The translations under genes were made by a program, and so were the position numbers. From positions 34,060,001 through 34,124,000 of the forward strand of contig NC_056755.1 in NCBI RefSeq assembly GCF_018687715.1: a stretch of DNA of 64,000 nt. The letters are read 5' to 3'. The DNA comes from Carya illinoinensis. Taxonomy: Eukaryota > Streptophyta > Magnoliopsida > Fagales > Juglandaceae. Numbering within the stretch: the first letter of the stretch is position 1; each line of letters starts with the position of its first letter. Below the pieces are notes generated by a model. The model made no database searches, was not told the origin of the DNA, and worked only from the letters and a program-made list of their open reading frames with translations. Of the stretch, positions 1-17,259 are shown one piece after another.

Positions 1-1545
1 TGGTTTTTGATGCAGGGTTATTTAGCATGAATAAAGAGCTGGAAAATTTTAAAACCTCGGAAGGTTCACCATGAAACCAAGGAAGTTCCTTTATTTTTTC
101 AATCATTTTTACTTTTGCATCACAATGAGGACATTGTTTAGTTTAAGTTTGGGGGTGTAAACTCCTATAATCATTTGATCCTCTTGTTTTCTAAGTCTTG
201 GGTTGTTGATGGGTTGTTTGATTCTCTTACCAAGCATGCATTGGAGTAAGATTGAATTTTCTATGACTCTGAAATTTGTGATTGAAGATGGTTTTGACTA
301 AAATTTTCAAAAATTTCTTTTATGTCAAGTGAAGTTTTGTGGGTACTTTGGTTTAAATCTTTGAGCCTGAACACAATTGAGCACATAGTCGTTTTTCTCT
401 TATTCCATTTTGCTTATGAAGAGAAGAAGTTGAATTAATTGAAAGAGGGAGGTTCGATTTTGCTTTGCTCTAGAATCCGTTGATGGGTCCTTGAGGCAAA
501 ATCCTAGTTGAGACCAAATATCAGAGAAATGATCTAGGCATTTCTTTGGCATAACCAAAAAGCTTTCCCAGCCGTCCTAAATGTCATGCCATCATTACAT
601 GGTGTGTTTCCATAGTCAACCCCCTTGAGCCTTCATGAGCCTTTATTTATTCTTTGAACTACATAAACCATGCCAGCTCTAAGCCTGAAAAACAATGAAT
701 CTACCTTTGATAGTTTGAGAAAATACTTTGGTGGAGAGTTACATTTAAAAGAGAAAAATTGGTTTCATGATGAACCGTATTATCTTTGCTTTGATTGATC
801 AAAAAAAAGAAGAAGAAAGGAAGTGACTAAAAAAAAAAAAAAAAAAAAGAAGTAGAAGAAGAAGAAGAAAAGAGAAAGAAAAAGAAAAAGAAGTCGCTAA
901 GCGGAGTGTGAATTACCTCAGATTTTGTTAAGGGAAGTGTTGGTATTACATCAGTGATTACAGCAATAATAATGCCACAAGTATGAGCATATTGCCAAGA
1001 AAGAGCTATGATTTGAATCATGTGAGTTTCTCTTTTAATGTTCTTTTCACTAAGTATTTTCCCAGTTTGATTTAATTTCCCATATCCAGTTCTTTCTTAA
1101 CCCTCACCCTGTGGCCTATCATTACAACCTTATTAAAGACCTTTTGATCTCTGATTTTGGTGTTGACTACATTAGTGGAGAGGATTTCTGAAAATTGGAC
1201 TTATGGGGTTAAGTTTTAAGAGAATTCTTTTGATTTTGGTTGTTCTACTTTTATCTGAGTTTGCAGGTGGTTTGAGGTTAAATTGATTATATCACACACA
1301 CACTCAAGGCCTTAGCTTTAGGTTGAAGTAAACGCCTAACTCTTGCTTGACAAATTGCAAAATTTTTGATTGATTTTCCTGCCATCTTTGATGTTAAAAG
1401 AGTAAAATACTAGAGATGAAATCTAAATTCATAAAAGCTTGGTGAGTGATGATACTTCTCTTTCGGGTCGAGTCGATATTGCCTAAACTATCATTTGTTT
1501 TTCTTTTTGTTTGAGTACAAACAAAGTTGTAAGTTTGGGGGTATT
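1..1545 (+). mobile_element. 3' non-coding part of an Athila-type Ty3/gypsy element (truncated by window edge)
   Basis: There is no coding region here. A gaggacattg box followed by a G-rich tract (AAGTTTGGGGGTG) lies at about 128-158, and a second tract (AAGTTTGGGGGT) lies at 1531-1542 directly before an LTR start. The same two-tract layout follows pol in the Athila elements at 7371-6584 (minus) and 50480-51363. I therefore read this as the 3' untranslated region ending in the polypurine tract. A purine-rich simple repeat (A-run plus GAA repeats) sits at about 806-893. Pol must lie left of the window. Confidence 0.6.
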
Positions 1546-1571
1546 TGATGACTTGCAAAAATTTCATATTG

Positions 1572-1835
1572 CAGATTCTACAAGTTCGCTCGAGCGGAGG
1601 CTTTTGGCCGCTCGAGGGAATTCAGGCAGATTTAAACGCTCGACTGCCTCTCGACAGGGAGCTCGAGAGGGTTGCTGAAAAACAAAGATCACTCGAGCGG
1701 AGACATTGGCCGCTCGAGCGAAATCAGGCAGAGTCGAACGCTTGACGTGCGCTCCATAGGATGCTCGAGCGAAATCAGACAGAGTCGAATGCTCGATGTG
1801 CGCTCAACACCCCGCTCGAGCGAACATCGTATTTT
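1572..1835 (+). repeat. CTCGAG minisatellite in LTR U3
   Basis: Irregular units carry GCTCGAGCG, then TCAGGCAGA, then a CGCTCGAC-like block. They repeat about five times with degeneration. The array ends about 30 bp before the TATA box. The same unit occurs at 51548-51792, 28195-28480 and 38325-38640. Confidence 0.85.
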
Positions 1836-1866
1836 GACAGATTTTAGGTTTTCCACCGTGACACCA

Positions 1867-1874
1867 TATAAAAG
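1867..1874 (+). promoter_or_regulatory. LTR TATA box
   Basis: TATAAAAG lies downstream of the CTCGAG array in the LTR. It is the expected position for the core promoter that drives the element's genomic RNA. Assigned by motif and position only. Confidence 0.55.
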
Positions 1875-2864
1875 CAATTTTTCACTCTAGGGCCGGGAGT
1901 TTTTTGACTGGAGAACACATCTTGGGAGAGAAAAACATAGCTAGAAGGATTCAAATCATCTATTTTTGGAGAGGGAATTCCAATTATTGCACGTACGTTG
2001 GAATCATACATGAGCACGGACGAGAGAAAAGCGCTGAATCGTTCCCTTGAGCTTTTGACGACGAGTTGAGGCTGCAAGGAGGATTTTTCAGTGTTTATTT
2101 TCTTCCCATCTTCTCAGAACAATTATGGTGAATTCGTTTATGTTGAATTTCATTTCTAGCATGAGCTAAATTTTCTTCATTCTAAGAAAACGATGTAACC
2201 TATTTCCGAACTATGCTTGATTGTCTATGCTAATTTAATGCAATTCTCTCTTTGTTTATCTGATTTATTCTGAATTTATTGCTTCTAATTAACTGGCCAT
2301 TGATTAGATGATAAGTAATCTTGTGATTTGCTATCGAAAGAGGGAATCATAGGGTAGATCTTGGATATTTCAGCATAGGTAAGTATAGAGATCGAAAGAC
2401 TTGTATGAATCTATGTAGTAATTAAATCATTGGTCTTATTGCGTTCTTGATTATTGAATTTGCATATTCTTGTGTGAATTGATAACCAAGAGTCAATTCC
2501 AAAAGAGGCTTTTGGATGAATTAGAGATTTGCTAATAGACAAAAGAGATTTAAATTAAATTAGCTGGATGAGAAAAGCATAGTGAAGAAGTAGGTGAAAT
2601 CGATTTCCTAGAAGTTTTCTTCCCATTAATTTGATCTTCGAACGTCAGTGTTATTTTCTTTGCACATTTTTCTTTGAGTTGATCTAGTTTAGATTGCAAC
2701 TACAAAAATCTTAGTGATTCCTCTAGATAAAATCAAGTTTAGTATAATTTTGGTATTTGGCAAACGTAAGGTACTAATCCCTGAGGACGATACTATTCTT
2801 ATTACTTTACTATAAAACTACGATACTGTGCAATTGCAGTTTTGCACTGGTCACCTGTTTATTG

Positions 2865-3801
2865 GCGTAAGTGGATTTACGGGTGCGTGTGTATCATGAC
2901 CCCAAGCCGAGATGCGGTATTATCTCGGTGGAGCTCCTTTGGTCACTCGGGAGCGGAATAAACTGAGTGATGTCCCCTGGGTTGTCGTTGGGCGACGACG
3001 GGAGCAGGGGCTAGGGGGTGCTTGGCTACGAACGAGCCGGGTGCAAAATCGGGCATCGCTCTACGCACCGACTCCATGGCCCTTCGTTGGCGAGGGCTTT
3101 TTGGATGCTTGGCTACGAACACGCGGGGCGTGGAACTGGGCATCGCTCGTTAGGTGTCACATGCGTGGTGGTACTCTGCGGTGTGGCACTGGAGCCAGGG
3201 TGTGTGGATGACCCCTAGGGGAGGTCATGGTGCATACGGGTTAAAATGGATAATGGTTTGAGATGAATAAAGGCCAAATGTGACTTTTGGCTTGATATTT
3301 GGAAAGGTTTGTTTTTGGGCCAAATGAGTTTTTTGGCGTGTGTGGAAAATTATGTTTTATGGGTTTTGCGCATTGGCATCACTTCATGCATGTTGTTTGA
3401 GTTCTATGTGCTTTTATCTGGTGGTGTTTGGGTTTTACTTACCTGCGGTACCTTTTTTGGTTCCGTAGATTTTGGTGTAGGATTCGAGAATGAGGAGGAG
3501 GAGGCTGAGCCCGAGGATGCGGGTCTGCCGGGTTGCTGATGTTATGCTTTATAGTTTGGTTTAAAACTATATTCGTGTTTTGTAATATTTTATTTATGTA
3601 TGTTTTAAACAGCTTGTATTACGTTAAGAAAAATTCTGGTACTTAGTTATATGACTTTCGTTATCCGCTGCGTGTTTCTTCATGCACATATGTTGCTTTT
3701 TCACACACTTGGCACTCGTCGATAGGGTGGTGACCCGGGTTGTCAACATCCGGACGTCTCGATTTCCCCGTGTCCGTGCGTGGGGATTTGGGGGTGTCAC
3801 A
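2865..3801 (+). repeat. Tekay-like chromovirus LTR, 3' part only
   Basis: This is the reverse complement of the first ~900 bp of the LTR at 43364-45432. Shared blocks include GGTGCGTGTGT, the 'cttacctgcggtacc' box and the LTR terminus GGGGGTGTCACA at 3790-3801. The terminal CA is present and abuts the Athila LTR of 3802 precisely, as if a Tekay element had inserted into that LTR and then lost its 5' portion. The left junction with the Athila LTR at about 2865 is a breakpoint. Confidence 0.75.
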
Positions 3802-6583
<2,782 letters not shown>

Positions 6584-6598
6584 CACCCCCAACTAGCT
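6584..6598 (-). promoter_or_regulatory. polypurine tract of the Athila element
   Basis: On the minus strand, AAGCTAGTTGGGGGTG lies directly before the 3' LTR start TGATGAAG. This is the usual primer for plus-strand DNA synthesis. A second similar tract, AGTTGGGGGGTGG, lies at about 7334-7347. Confidence 0.7.
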
Positions 6599-7571
6599 TT
6601 TTGCTAGACTCTAGCAAATAAAGTGAACGAATTCACGCGAAGGTGAGATTTCCAACTACAATTTCAAAAGAAGTTCAAGAATCACATGCCATGAAATAGA
6701 CTTGTTGAGTTTAAGAACATTGGAGATAGATTAATATGAATTTTGTATCAACTAAGAGATTTATACACCATTTAGTTAATCAACCAGGGGAATTACATGT
6801 AACAAACAATTGAACCTAGTGGGGGAATCGGACCTATGAATGTGCGCCTACCCACACTTTCACAAGTCAGCCCTTAACACCAGTCTACCTAAAGGATTTT
6901 TTTTTTTTTTTGGATCCCTGGCTTGTCCCTTTTCTCATTTAATTCATTTTAGATTTCTTCCTAAGCCATTAGGATATGGTTCATTAGAGTCTCAAACAAT
7001 TGAAGTGTAAATCAACCAACAATCACTCGATGTAATCTTTCTAGGCCTTTCGGGGTATGTGTTGTGTGCGTTTTAGCAAAACTTTTAACATCTTTCCCTT
7101 GGTTTAACAACTAAATAAAATGGACAAGTCCCTCTTTTGACATATACTCATATTTGCACTACATTCCACATGTTCCATGACCTCAACAAATCCTTTTTTT
7201 TTTTTTAATCACTTTCCAGCGTGTAAACTTCAAGAATAAGGGATTTAATCTGCTTTCAACTCATTACTAACACTCCCCCAAAGTGGACCAAAATATGTCT
7301 AAGGCATGCAAACAGAGAAATAAATTCTCTTCCACCCCCCAACTAGATTGTAGCATTGTCCTCAATGATGCAAGAGAAATGAAAGAATTTATACAAAGGG
7401 AGCAGTTAAGGGGCAAAACAACTAAAAGAAGAACCGAAAATTCAAAGAAAAACTGAAGGAAAGAGGAAAAGGAAGTACCTGGATAGCTTTGAAAAGAATG
7501 TAGCCAAAATAAAAGATAAAAACTAAAGAACAAAAGAAGACAATGAAAAGAAATGGATAGATCAAGAACCA
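6599..7571 (-). other. Athila 3' untranslated region
   Basis: This lies between the end of the integrase reading frame and the polypurine tract. It contains poly(T) runs at about 6896-6911 and 7194-7206. It also holds a GAGGACAATG box plus a G-tract at 7371-7334 (minus), which mirrors the arrangement at 128-158 and 50485-50520. I see no envelope-like gene. A 102-residue hydrophobic frame at 7575-7267 is biased by low-complexity sequence and I do not call it. Confidence 0.55.
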
Positions 7572-8294
7572 TCAATTAGGATCAAGCAAATGTAGAGTAG
7601 ATTCCTCAGGTGCAAAGTTAGAAATAAAAGGCTTGAGCCTTTGACCATTAACCTTAAAAATGTTACCATTGAGAGGATTCATTATCTCTATAGCACCATG
7701 ATGAAAAACAGTTTGTACCACATAAGGCCCACTCCATCGAGACCTTAACTTACCAGGGAACAAGTGTAACCGAGAGTTGTACAATAACACTTTTTGATTA
7801 GACTCAAAAGTCTTACGTTGGATGTGTTTGTCATGGAAGTTCTTCATTCTTTCTTTGGACAACTTAGAGTTGTTGTAGGTATCCATCCTCAACTCATCCA
7901 ACTCAAACAACTGCAATTTTCTCACACAACCAGCTTTATCAATGTTAAAACTGCATTGCTTAATGGCCCAATACGCTCTATGTTCCAACTCTACAGGCAA
8001 ATGGCAAGCCTTACCATACACTAGTCTATATGGAGACATGCCCAAAATGGTTTTAAAGGCTGTTCTATAAGCCCACAAGGCATCAGACAATCTCAAAAAC
8101 CAATCCTTCCTGTTTGGGTTAACTGTTTTTTCAAGAATGATTTTAATCTCCCTATTTGCTAGTTCAGCTTGTCCATTGGTTTGAGGATGATAGGGAGTAG
8201 AGATTTTGTGATGGATACCATACTTCTTCATTAAGGCCGAGAAATGCTTGTTACAAAAGTGGGTGCCATTATCACTAATTATGGCTTTAGGCAT
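7572..8294 (-). pseudogene. Athila integrase, C-terminal half
   Basis: The 240-residue frame starts inside the integrase catalytic core. Near residues 6-13 is SDNGTHF with the second catalytic Asp. [10 protein letters not shown] near residues 41-50 carries the catalytic Glu. The C-terminus ends with a conserved [10 protein letters not shown] element near residue 215. It is the continuation of the frame ending at 8327. Between them lie two in-frame TAA codons at Lys positions and a 1-base loss in a T-run (about 8300-8330). The protein would join element cDNA to host DNA, but here it is split and non-functional. Confidence 0.85.
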
Positions 8295-8326
8295 GCCAAA
8301 CCTTGCAAAATGTTTTATTTCAAAAA

Positions 8327-11090
8327 TTATACAACAACTTGATGATCATTAGATTTGCAAAGGACTGCCTCAACCCACTTAGAAACATAGTCAACAGCAA
8401 GCAATATGTATAAATAGCCATAAGAAGAAGGAAATGGTCCCATAAAATCTATCCCCCAACAATCAAAAATTTCAATCACTAGTATGGGTTGCATAGGCAT
8501 TATATTTCTCCTAGTGATTCCTCCTAATTTCTGACAAGGTTCATAAGTTTTACAAAAACTAAAGGCATCTTTGAACATGGTTGGCCAATAAAATCCGCTT
8601 TGAAGAATTTTGTTCACTGTTTTGTGGGCTGAAAAATGCCCACCACAAGCTTTCGTATGGCAAAAATTTAAGGCACCAGAAATTTCATCATTGGGCACAC
8701 ACTTCCTAATGATTTGATCTGAACAATACTTGAAAAGGTAAGGATCATCATAAAAGAACGATCTCACCTCATGCATGAATTTTCGTATATCTTGAGCGCT
8801 CCAATGAGGTGTTGTTTGTCCTGTCACCAAGAAATTTACTATATTAGCAAACCAAGGCAAATTTTTAACTAACATAAGATGTTCATTAGGAAAAGAATCA
8901 AGAACAGGTGTCGGTTGTTCAGTTTCAGCAACTGTGAGCCTAGACAAATGGTCGGCTACCACATTCTCTACTCCTTTCTTGTCCGTGATGATAATATTGA
9001 ACTCATGGAGTAAAAGTATCCATCTAATCAACCTTGGTTTTGCATCTTTCTTTGTCAATAAATACTTGAGAGCTGCATGGTCAGTAAAGATGACTATAGG
9101 AGAACCAAGAATATATGCACGAAACTTCTCTAAAGCAAATACCATAGCAAGTAATTCTTTTTCAGTAGTAGAATATTTTTTTTGAGCAAAATTCAAAGTT
9201 TTACTTGCATAGTAAATGACATAAGGAAGTTTGTTCCTACGCTGTCCAATAACAGCTCCTATAGCAAAATCACTTGCATCACACATGATTTCAAAAGAAA
9301 GTGACCAATCAGGAGGTTGAAGAATAGGAGCAGTGGTTAGCAAAGTTTTAACCTGACAAAAAGCTTCTTGACACTCGGGTGTCCAATCAAATTTTACATC
9401 ATTCATCAATAGCTTACATAGAGGCTTAGAAGTAGAGCTAAAGTCTTTGATAAATCTCTTATAAAAACCCGCATGCCCAAGAAAAGATCTAATGTCTTTT
9501 ATTGACTTAGGTGTAGGAAGTTTAGAAATCAACTCAATTTTTGCTCTATCTACTTCAAGTCCTCTAGATGAAACAATATGTCCCAGAACAATGCCCTGTT
9601 GTACCATGAAATGGCACTTCTCCCAATTAAGTAGAAATTGCTTCACTTCACACCTGGCCAAAACAGCTTGTAAATTGGTTAAACAACTCTCAAATGAATC
9701 ACCAAATACAGAAAAATTATCCATAAACACTTCTAGGGTGTTCTCAATCATGTCACTAAAAATGCTAAGCATGCATCTTTGAAAAGTTGCTGGTGCATTG
9801 CATAAACCAAAAGACATTCTCCTAAAAGCAAAAGTACCAAAAGGACAAGTAAAGGTGGTCTTTTCTTGATCCTCTGGTGCTATTTCTAATTGATAGTAAC
9901 CGGAGAATCCATCTAAGAAACAATAAAAAGCATGTCCAGCAACTTTTTCTAACACTTGATCAAGAAAAGGCAAAGAAAAATGATCTCTCCTAGTGGCGGC
10001 ATTCAACTTCCTATAATCTATACACATGCGCCAACCAGTAGAAATTCTGGTGGGAATCGATTCATTTTGCTCATTTTTAACAATGGTAAGCCCAGATTTT
10101 TTTGGAGCTACATGAATAGGACTTACCCACTTGCTATCCGAGATGGGATAAATGATACCCACATCAAGCAATTTCAACACCTCACCTTTAATCACTTCCT
10201 TCATTGTGGGATTCAACCTTCTTTGCATTTCCCTAGAAGGCTTTGCATCATCTTCTAAATAAATCCTATGGGTACACTTCAAGGGACTTATACCTTTTAT
10301 ATCAGCCATTGTCCAACCAATAGATTTTTTATGCTTCTTAAGCACATCTAGCAATTTATCTTCTTGTTCACTAGTTAAGTGAGAAGAAATTACCACAGGA
10401 AAAGTGCTTTGTGGTCCTAAGAAAGCATACTTCAACTCCAATGGAAGAGGGAAGAAGTCCAAAGTTGGGGATTGCTCCTCCGAAGGCTTGAGGGTTGATG
10501 TCAATGGTGGAAGTTGCTCAAATTTTGGCCTCCATGGTGGTGTAACTTGCTTAACTATTGAGGAAACAAGAGATGAGTTATTAACATTATCAAATATTTT
10601 GAAATTTTCTTCAAATTCCTCTAAAGAATCAATAAGTTGAAAGTAATGTGCAGAATTTTCATCAAAGAAATTTTCCAGTAAATTCACTTCATGAACTTCT
10701 TCAACTTCTTGCGGTTGCCTGCAAATATTAAAAATATTTAGCTCCAAGGTCATATTTCCAAAACTCAATTTTAAAACTCCACTTCTACAATTTATGAGTG
10801 CATTAGAAGTAGCCAAGAAGGGTCTTCCTAAGATAACAGGTGCTTGGAAAGTAGAATGATTAGTCAATTGCATGTCAATTACAACAAAGTCTACTGGATA
10901 GTAGAATTTGTCTACTTGAACCAAAACATCTTCCACAACACCTCTAGGAATCTTTATAGACCTATCAGCCAACTGCAATGTGATAGAAGTAGATTTCAAC
11001 TCACCCAATCCAAGCTGAACATAAACATTATTATAAGGCAATAAGTTCACACTTGAACCTAAGTCTAATAATGCTTGGCCTCCCTATCAT
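8327..11090 (-). pseudogene. Athila protease - reverse transcriptase - RNase H - integrase N-terminus
   Basis: A 907-residue open frame runs from about 11050, with protease sequence extending up to about 11090. Order: aspartic protease (DLGSS then [14 protein letters not shown], residues ~1-105), RT (~280-520, with [11 protein letters not shown] and [14 protein letters not shown]), RNase H (~590-700, with [12 protein letters not shown] and TTEKELLA), integrase zinc region (~800-850) and WGIDFMGPF (~870, first catalytic Asp). The RT active site reads FMDNF where the family has FMDDF, so one metal-binding Asp is lost. The zinc region has Tyr for one Cys (TYEPCQ). A frameshift at about 11080 separates it from gag. 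It should supply all replication enzymes but is dead. Confidence 0.9.
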
Positions 11091-13010
11091 GCAAGCTATG
11101 GTAGGGGAACCTGGGTCCTTGTATTTGGGAGAAGTGTTGGTTTGGATAATAGCACTAACCTGCTCAGTAAGAAAAGCTTTCTTTCGCACATTCAATTTTC
11201 TTTTTACGGTGCATAAATCCTTTAAAAATTTAGCATAGGTAGGAATCTGATGAATAGCATCTAACAATAGTATATTTATCCTAACTTGCTTAAAAATTTC
11301 AAGAATTTCAACGTGATGCTTATCTTTGTGCAAAGGGGTTAACCTTTGAGGAAAAGGTGCAAGTGTAGTGCTTGGGACACTTTCAGATTTCACAGGATTA
11401 TGTGCCTCATTTTCAGAAGGAGGTTTAGAAGTGTTACCATTCTTTTCTACCTCTTGAGCTGGAATGCCAATCACCTTACCACTTCTCAAGGTTGTAATAG
11501 CTTTGACTTGCTTGACATTTGAATCTCCTGCCACACTTTGAAATTAGTGGTTTTGGCCTTGGGGATTAGGCTGAGATTGTGCAGGGAACTTCCCTTTCTC
11601 TTGAGCACTCATGGTTGTAGTCAACCTTGTGACTGACCCTCGAATCTCAGCAATGGCTTGTGAATTTTGACTGTTAATAGCAGCTTGGCTTTGCATGAAT
11701 TGCTGAAAATTGGTGGACAGCTGCTGGAAGTTGGTGGATAATTGCTGGAAATTGTCTTCAAGGTTCTTTTTCTGAGCTGGGACCATCTGGTTGGCATATT
11801 GAGATGGTCCTGGACCTCCTGGAGTAGTGTAGGATACAATTTGTGAAGGACCAGTTATGTTGGGTGCAGGTAAAGCAACTTGATCACCTCTCCAACTGAA
11901 ATTAGGGTGATTTCTCCATCCCGAATTGTAGGTATTGGAATAAGGACCTGAAAAAGATTTAGCAACCATATTAACATCATTAGATTGATCTAAAAGAAAT
12001 TCTTTAAAAGCTGGAATGGTTGGGCAATCATTAGTTGAATGCCCTTGGCCCTCACAAATATTACAGCTCAAGGTAATCTCAGGTACAGCTTGTACTTCAT
12101 TCACTTTCTTCAGTTCTATGGTTTCTAATTTCTTAGAAATCATAGCCAACCTAGCATTCAAATCATCTACTTCTCTCAGATTATATTTCCCAACCCTTGA
12201 AATTGTCCTTGAACTTTCCGACCTATCATGAACATCAGATTTATCCCATGATTGTGCATTTTCGATAATCAAAATATTCAAAAGCTTCCTCAGGTTCTTT
12301 GTTAAAAAACGCTCCATTACATATGGTCTCCACAAATTGTCTCATTTTTTGTTGCAACCCCTCATAAAAAAAACTAATGGCCCTCCAATTCTCATATCTA
12401 TGATGAGGACATGCATTTAAAAGGTCTTTGAATCGTCCCAACAATGATAAAATGTTTCGACATCCTTTTGGCCAAAATTCATGATCTGTCTTTTCAAGGC
12501 ATTGGTTCTATGTATGGGAAAAAATTTCTTTAAAAATTCAGTTTGCATTTCTTGCCAAGCCCCAATGGATCTTGGTCTTAAGGAATTCTACCATGTCTTA
12601 GCCTTGTCTTTTAAAATAAAAGGAAACGGTTTCAATCTTATGACCTCATCAGTGCATGTTCTATCCATGAATGTGGAACACACTTATTCAAACTCTTTGA
12701 TATGCAAATAGGGGTTTTCAGATTCCATACCATGAAAGTGTGGTAACAATGGAATCATCCTGGGTTTGAAATTAAAAGCATTTGCATTAATTGGTAAAAT
12801 GATGCAAAAAGGTGTGCTAGTCCTAACAGGCTGAAGATATTCTCTAAGAGTCCTGTTTGGATTCTCCACTTCCCTATCATGATGCTCATTTTCAGCCATG
12901 ATGCTATCAGTGTCTGATGATGATTCAACATAAGATGATGCAGAGCTAAAAGATATCAATGATTCTGTCCTAAACAGTCGAGATGTATGGTCTCTAGACC
13001 AACCAGTCAT
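11031..13010 (-). pseudogene. Athila gag, fragmented
   Basis: Three frames (13010-12684, 12335-11544, 11534-11031) cover the capsid/nucleocapsid protein. The N-terminus has RTLREYLQPVRTST and FHGMESENPYLH, typical of Athila gag. A CCHC-type knuckle, CNICEGQGHSTNDC, lies at ~12047-12088, followed by a Gln/Asn-rich tail with two FQQLSTN repeats. Stops and frameshifts at about 12685, 12440-12335 and 11540 break it. The last frame runs into the protease but shifts at the active site (about 11080). Gag would package the RNA; no intact product is possible here. Confidence 0.82.
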
Positions 13011-13151
13011 ACAAATAAGAGTAGATAATCAAAGAACATGAAAAATAAACAGAGAGAAGGGAAAAGGATTAGATGTCACCCAGGCTGTGAAAAGGTTAAT
13101 AGCTCTACAATGTCCTCTCAGCAGTAGAGGAATGCTCTAATAAGCACCAGT

Positions 13152-13171
13152 TGTCCCCGGCAACGGTGCCA
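13152..13171 (-). promoter_or_regulatory. primer binding site (tRNA-Asp type)
   Basis: Read on the minus strand it is TGGCACCGTTGCCGGGGA, two bases inside the 5' LTR end (GGAGTCA then AG). It matches the 3' end of plant tRNA-Asp except one C to T or A-type change in GGCGCC. Athila elements typically use this primer, which supports the lineage call. Confidence 0.85.
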
Positions 13172-13177
13172 AAAACT

Positions 13178-15989
<2,812 letters not shown>

Positions 15990-17259
15990 AGCTCCATCGA
16001 GATAATGCCCCATCTCGGCTTGGGATCGTGATATACATGCACCCAAAAATCCATCTACACATGAAAACCCAGTTTACAATTTCCAACACATGTATATGTA
16101 TGCACCGTGCAATGCAAACAACATGACACAAAGTACCCAACAATCCAAATCATTTAAACATAATTTACTCTGCCCTCAAATCCAACCAACCCTTGACTCC
16201 TCAAACTCAGTCCAGTATAACCAACTAATCACAATTTATTGTAAAAGCAATAATATATTTAAATCTAAATGGAAGTTTAAAAAATACTTACAACACTATA
16301 AAATAATTTTTGAAGGATCAACGTGCTGCCAAAGGCTGAGGAAAAGCAACGTAACAGTGTAAAATCATAATGGTTGTGGCCCGTGGGTTATAAATTACCC
16401 ACTTTTGAATGGGGACAAACTAAAACTTGGGATTGATAGGGAATGAGTTAGAGGTGCTAGTGAAGCTAGTGAAAGTGGGGGTTAGCCGTGGGTGGTGGTG
16501 AAAACGGCGGTGGAAATGAAAAATGGCCAAAACATAATTGAACTCGTGGGGGTTGCTCCGGAGATGAATCAGAGCTGGAAATGGGTGGGTTAGGTCGAAA
16601 ATGGGTCAATGATAAAGTGGTGAAGAGATGGTGGTCGGAGGTGAAGGCACGGCGGCCCAGGAGCAACACAACCATGTGGCTTGGAGAGGGGCATGTGGGC
16701 TAACAGTGGCGTCGGAGGGGTTGGAAATCGGTGAGGGAGCTTGCCGGCCGGTGGGGAGATGAATGGTGGCGACGGTGAGAGGTACGGTGACTACAGGTAG
16801 TTGGCTAGGGCAGATGAAGGAAACGGCATGGAGAGGGAGGGAGAAACGTTGCATGAGGGAGAAATCAAGGGAAGGAAAGAAGAAAAAAAAAGAAAGAAGA
16901 ATAAAAAATAAGGAAAAAGAAAAAGGGAAAAGAAAAGAAAATGAGGTCCAATCTTTTCCAACTCAGGGTGTCAAACAGATCCAACAAAAATAGATTTTAA
17001 AACGGTGAGATAAATAAAATAATTTAAACATAGTGACTAAATAAAATAAAATAGTTAAAGCCCAACAATAAAATAATTTAAAATAAAGAGCATTTTAAAT
17101 ACAAAACAATACTTAATAATAAAAAAGCACCTTAAAATAAATTTCACAACTAAATAAATCCAATTAAAATTCGATAAGTTTAAAATAAAAGAATCAATAT
17201 TTTAATTAAATTAAACTACTCATTTAATTAAAAAAAACATGTAAAAGCATGTTATCACA
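15990..17259 (-). repeat. Tekay-like LTR, 5' part (insertion site of the Athila element)
   Basis: Corresponds to 44270-45432 of the Tekay LTR: AGCTCC..CGAGATAAT at the left end, a GC-rich stretch with 'cggtgg' motifs (16480-16850), a purine-rich tract (16855-16945), then AT-rich DNA ending in GTTATCACA at 17259, the LTR terminus. It is more diverged than the 43-54 kb copies. The frames within it are not genes. Confidence 0.72.

Larger units (their letters stand above)
1546..2864 (+). repeat. LTR of an Athila-type Ty3/gypsy element
   Basis: The LTR begins TGATGACTTGC immediately after the polypurine tract. It carries a CTCGAG-rich minisatellite (1572-1835), a TATA box at 1867, and a long AT-rich R/U5 region. 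The right end is not clean: around 2850-2865 the sequence switches to a Tekay-like LTR in the same orientation and no primer binding site follows. It is either a 3' LTR cut at its end or a truncated solo LTR. The layout matches the LTR at 51364-52672, which shares the minisatellite. Confidence 0.6.

Noticed and set aside
827..1021. Minus frame ending in a long Phe/Ser run
   Set aside because: Product of an A-run and GAA microsatellite.
2912..3218. Overlapping frames on both strands in a GC-rich stretch
   Set aside because: This is the GC-rich part of the Tekay-like LTR; no conserved domain.
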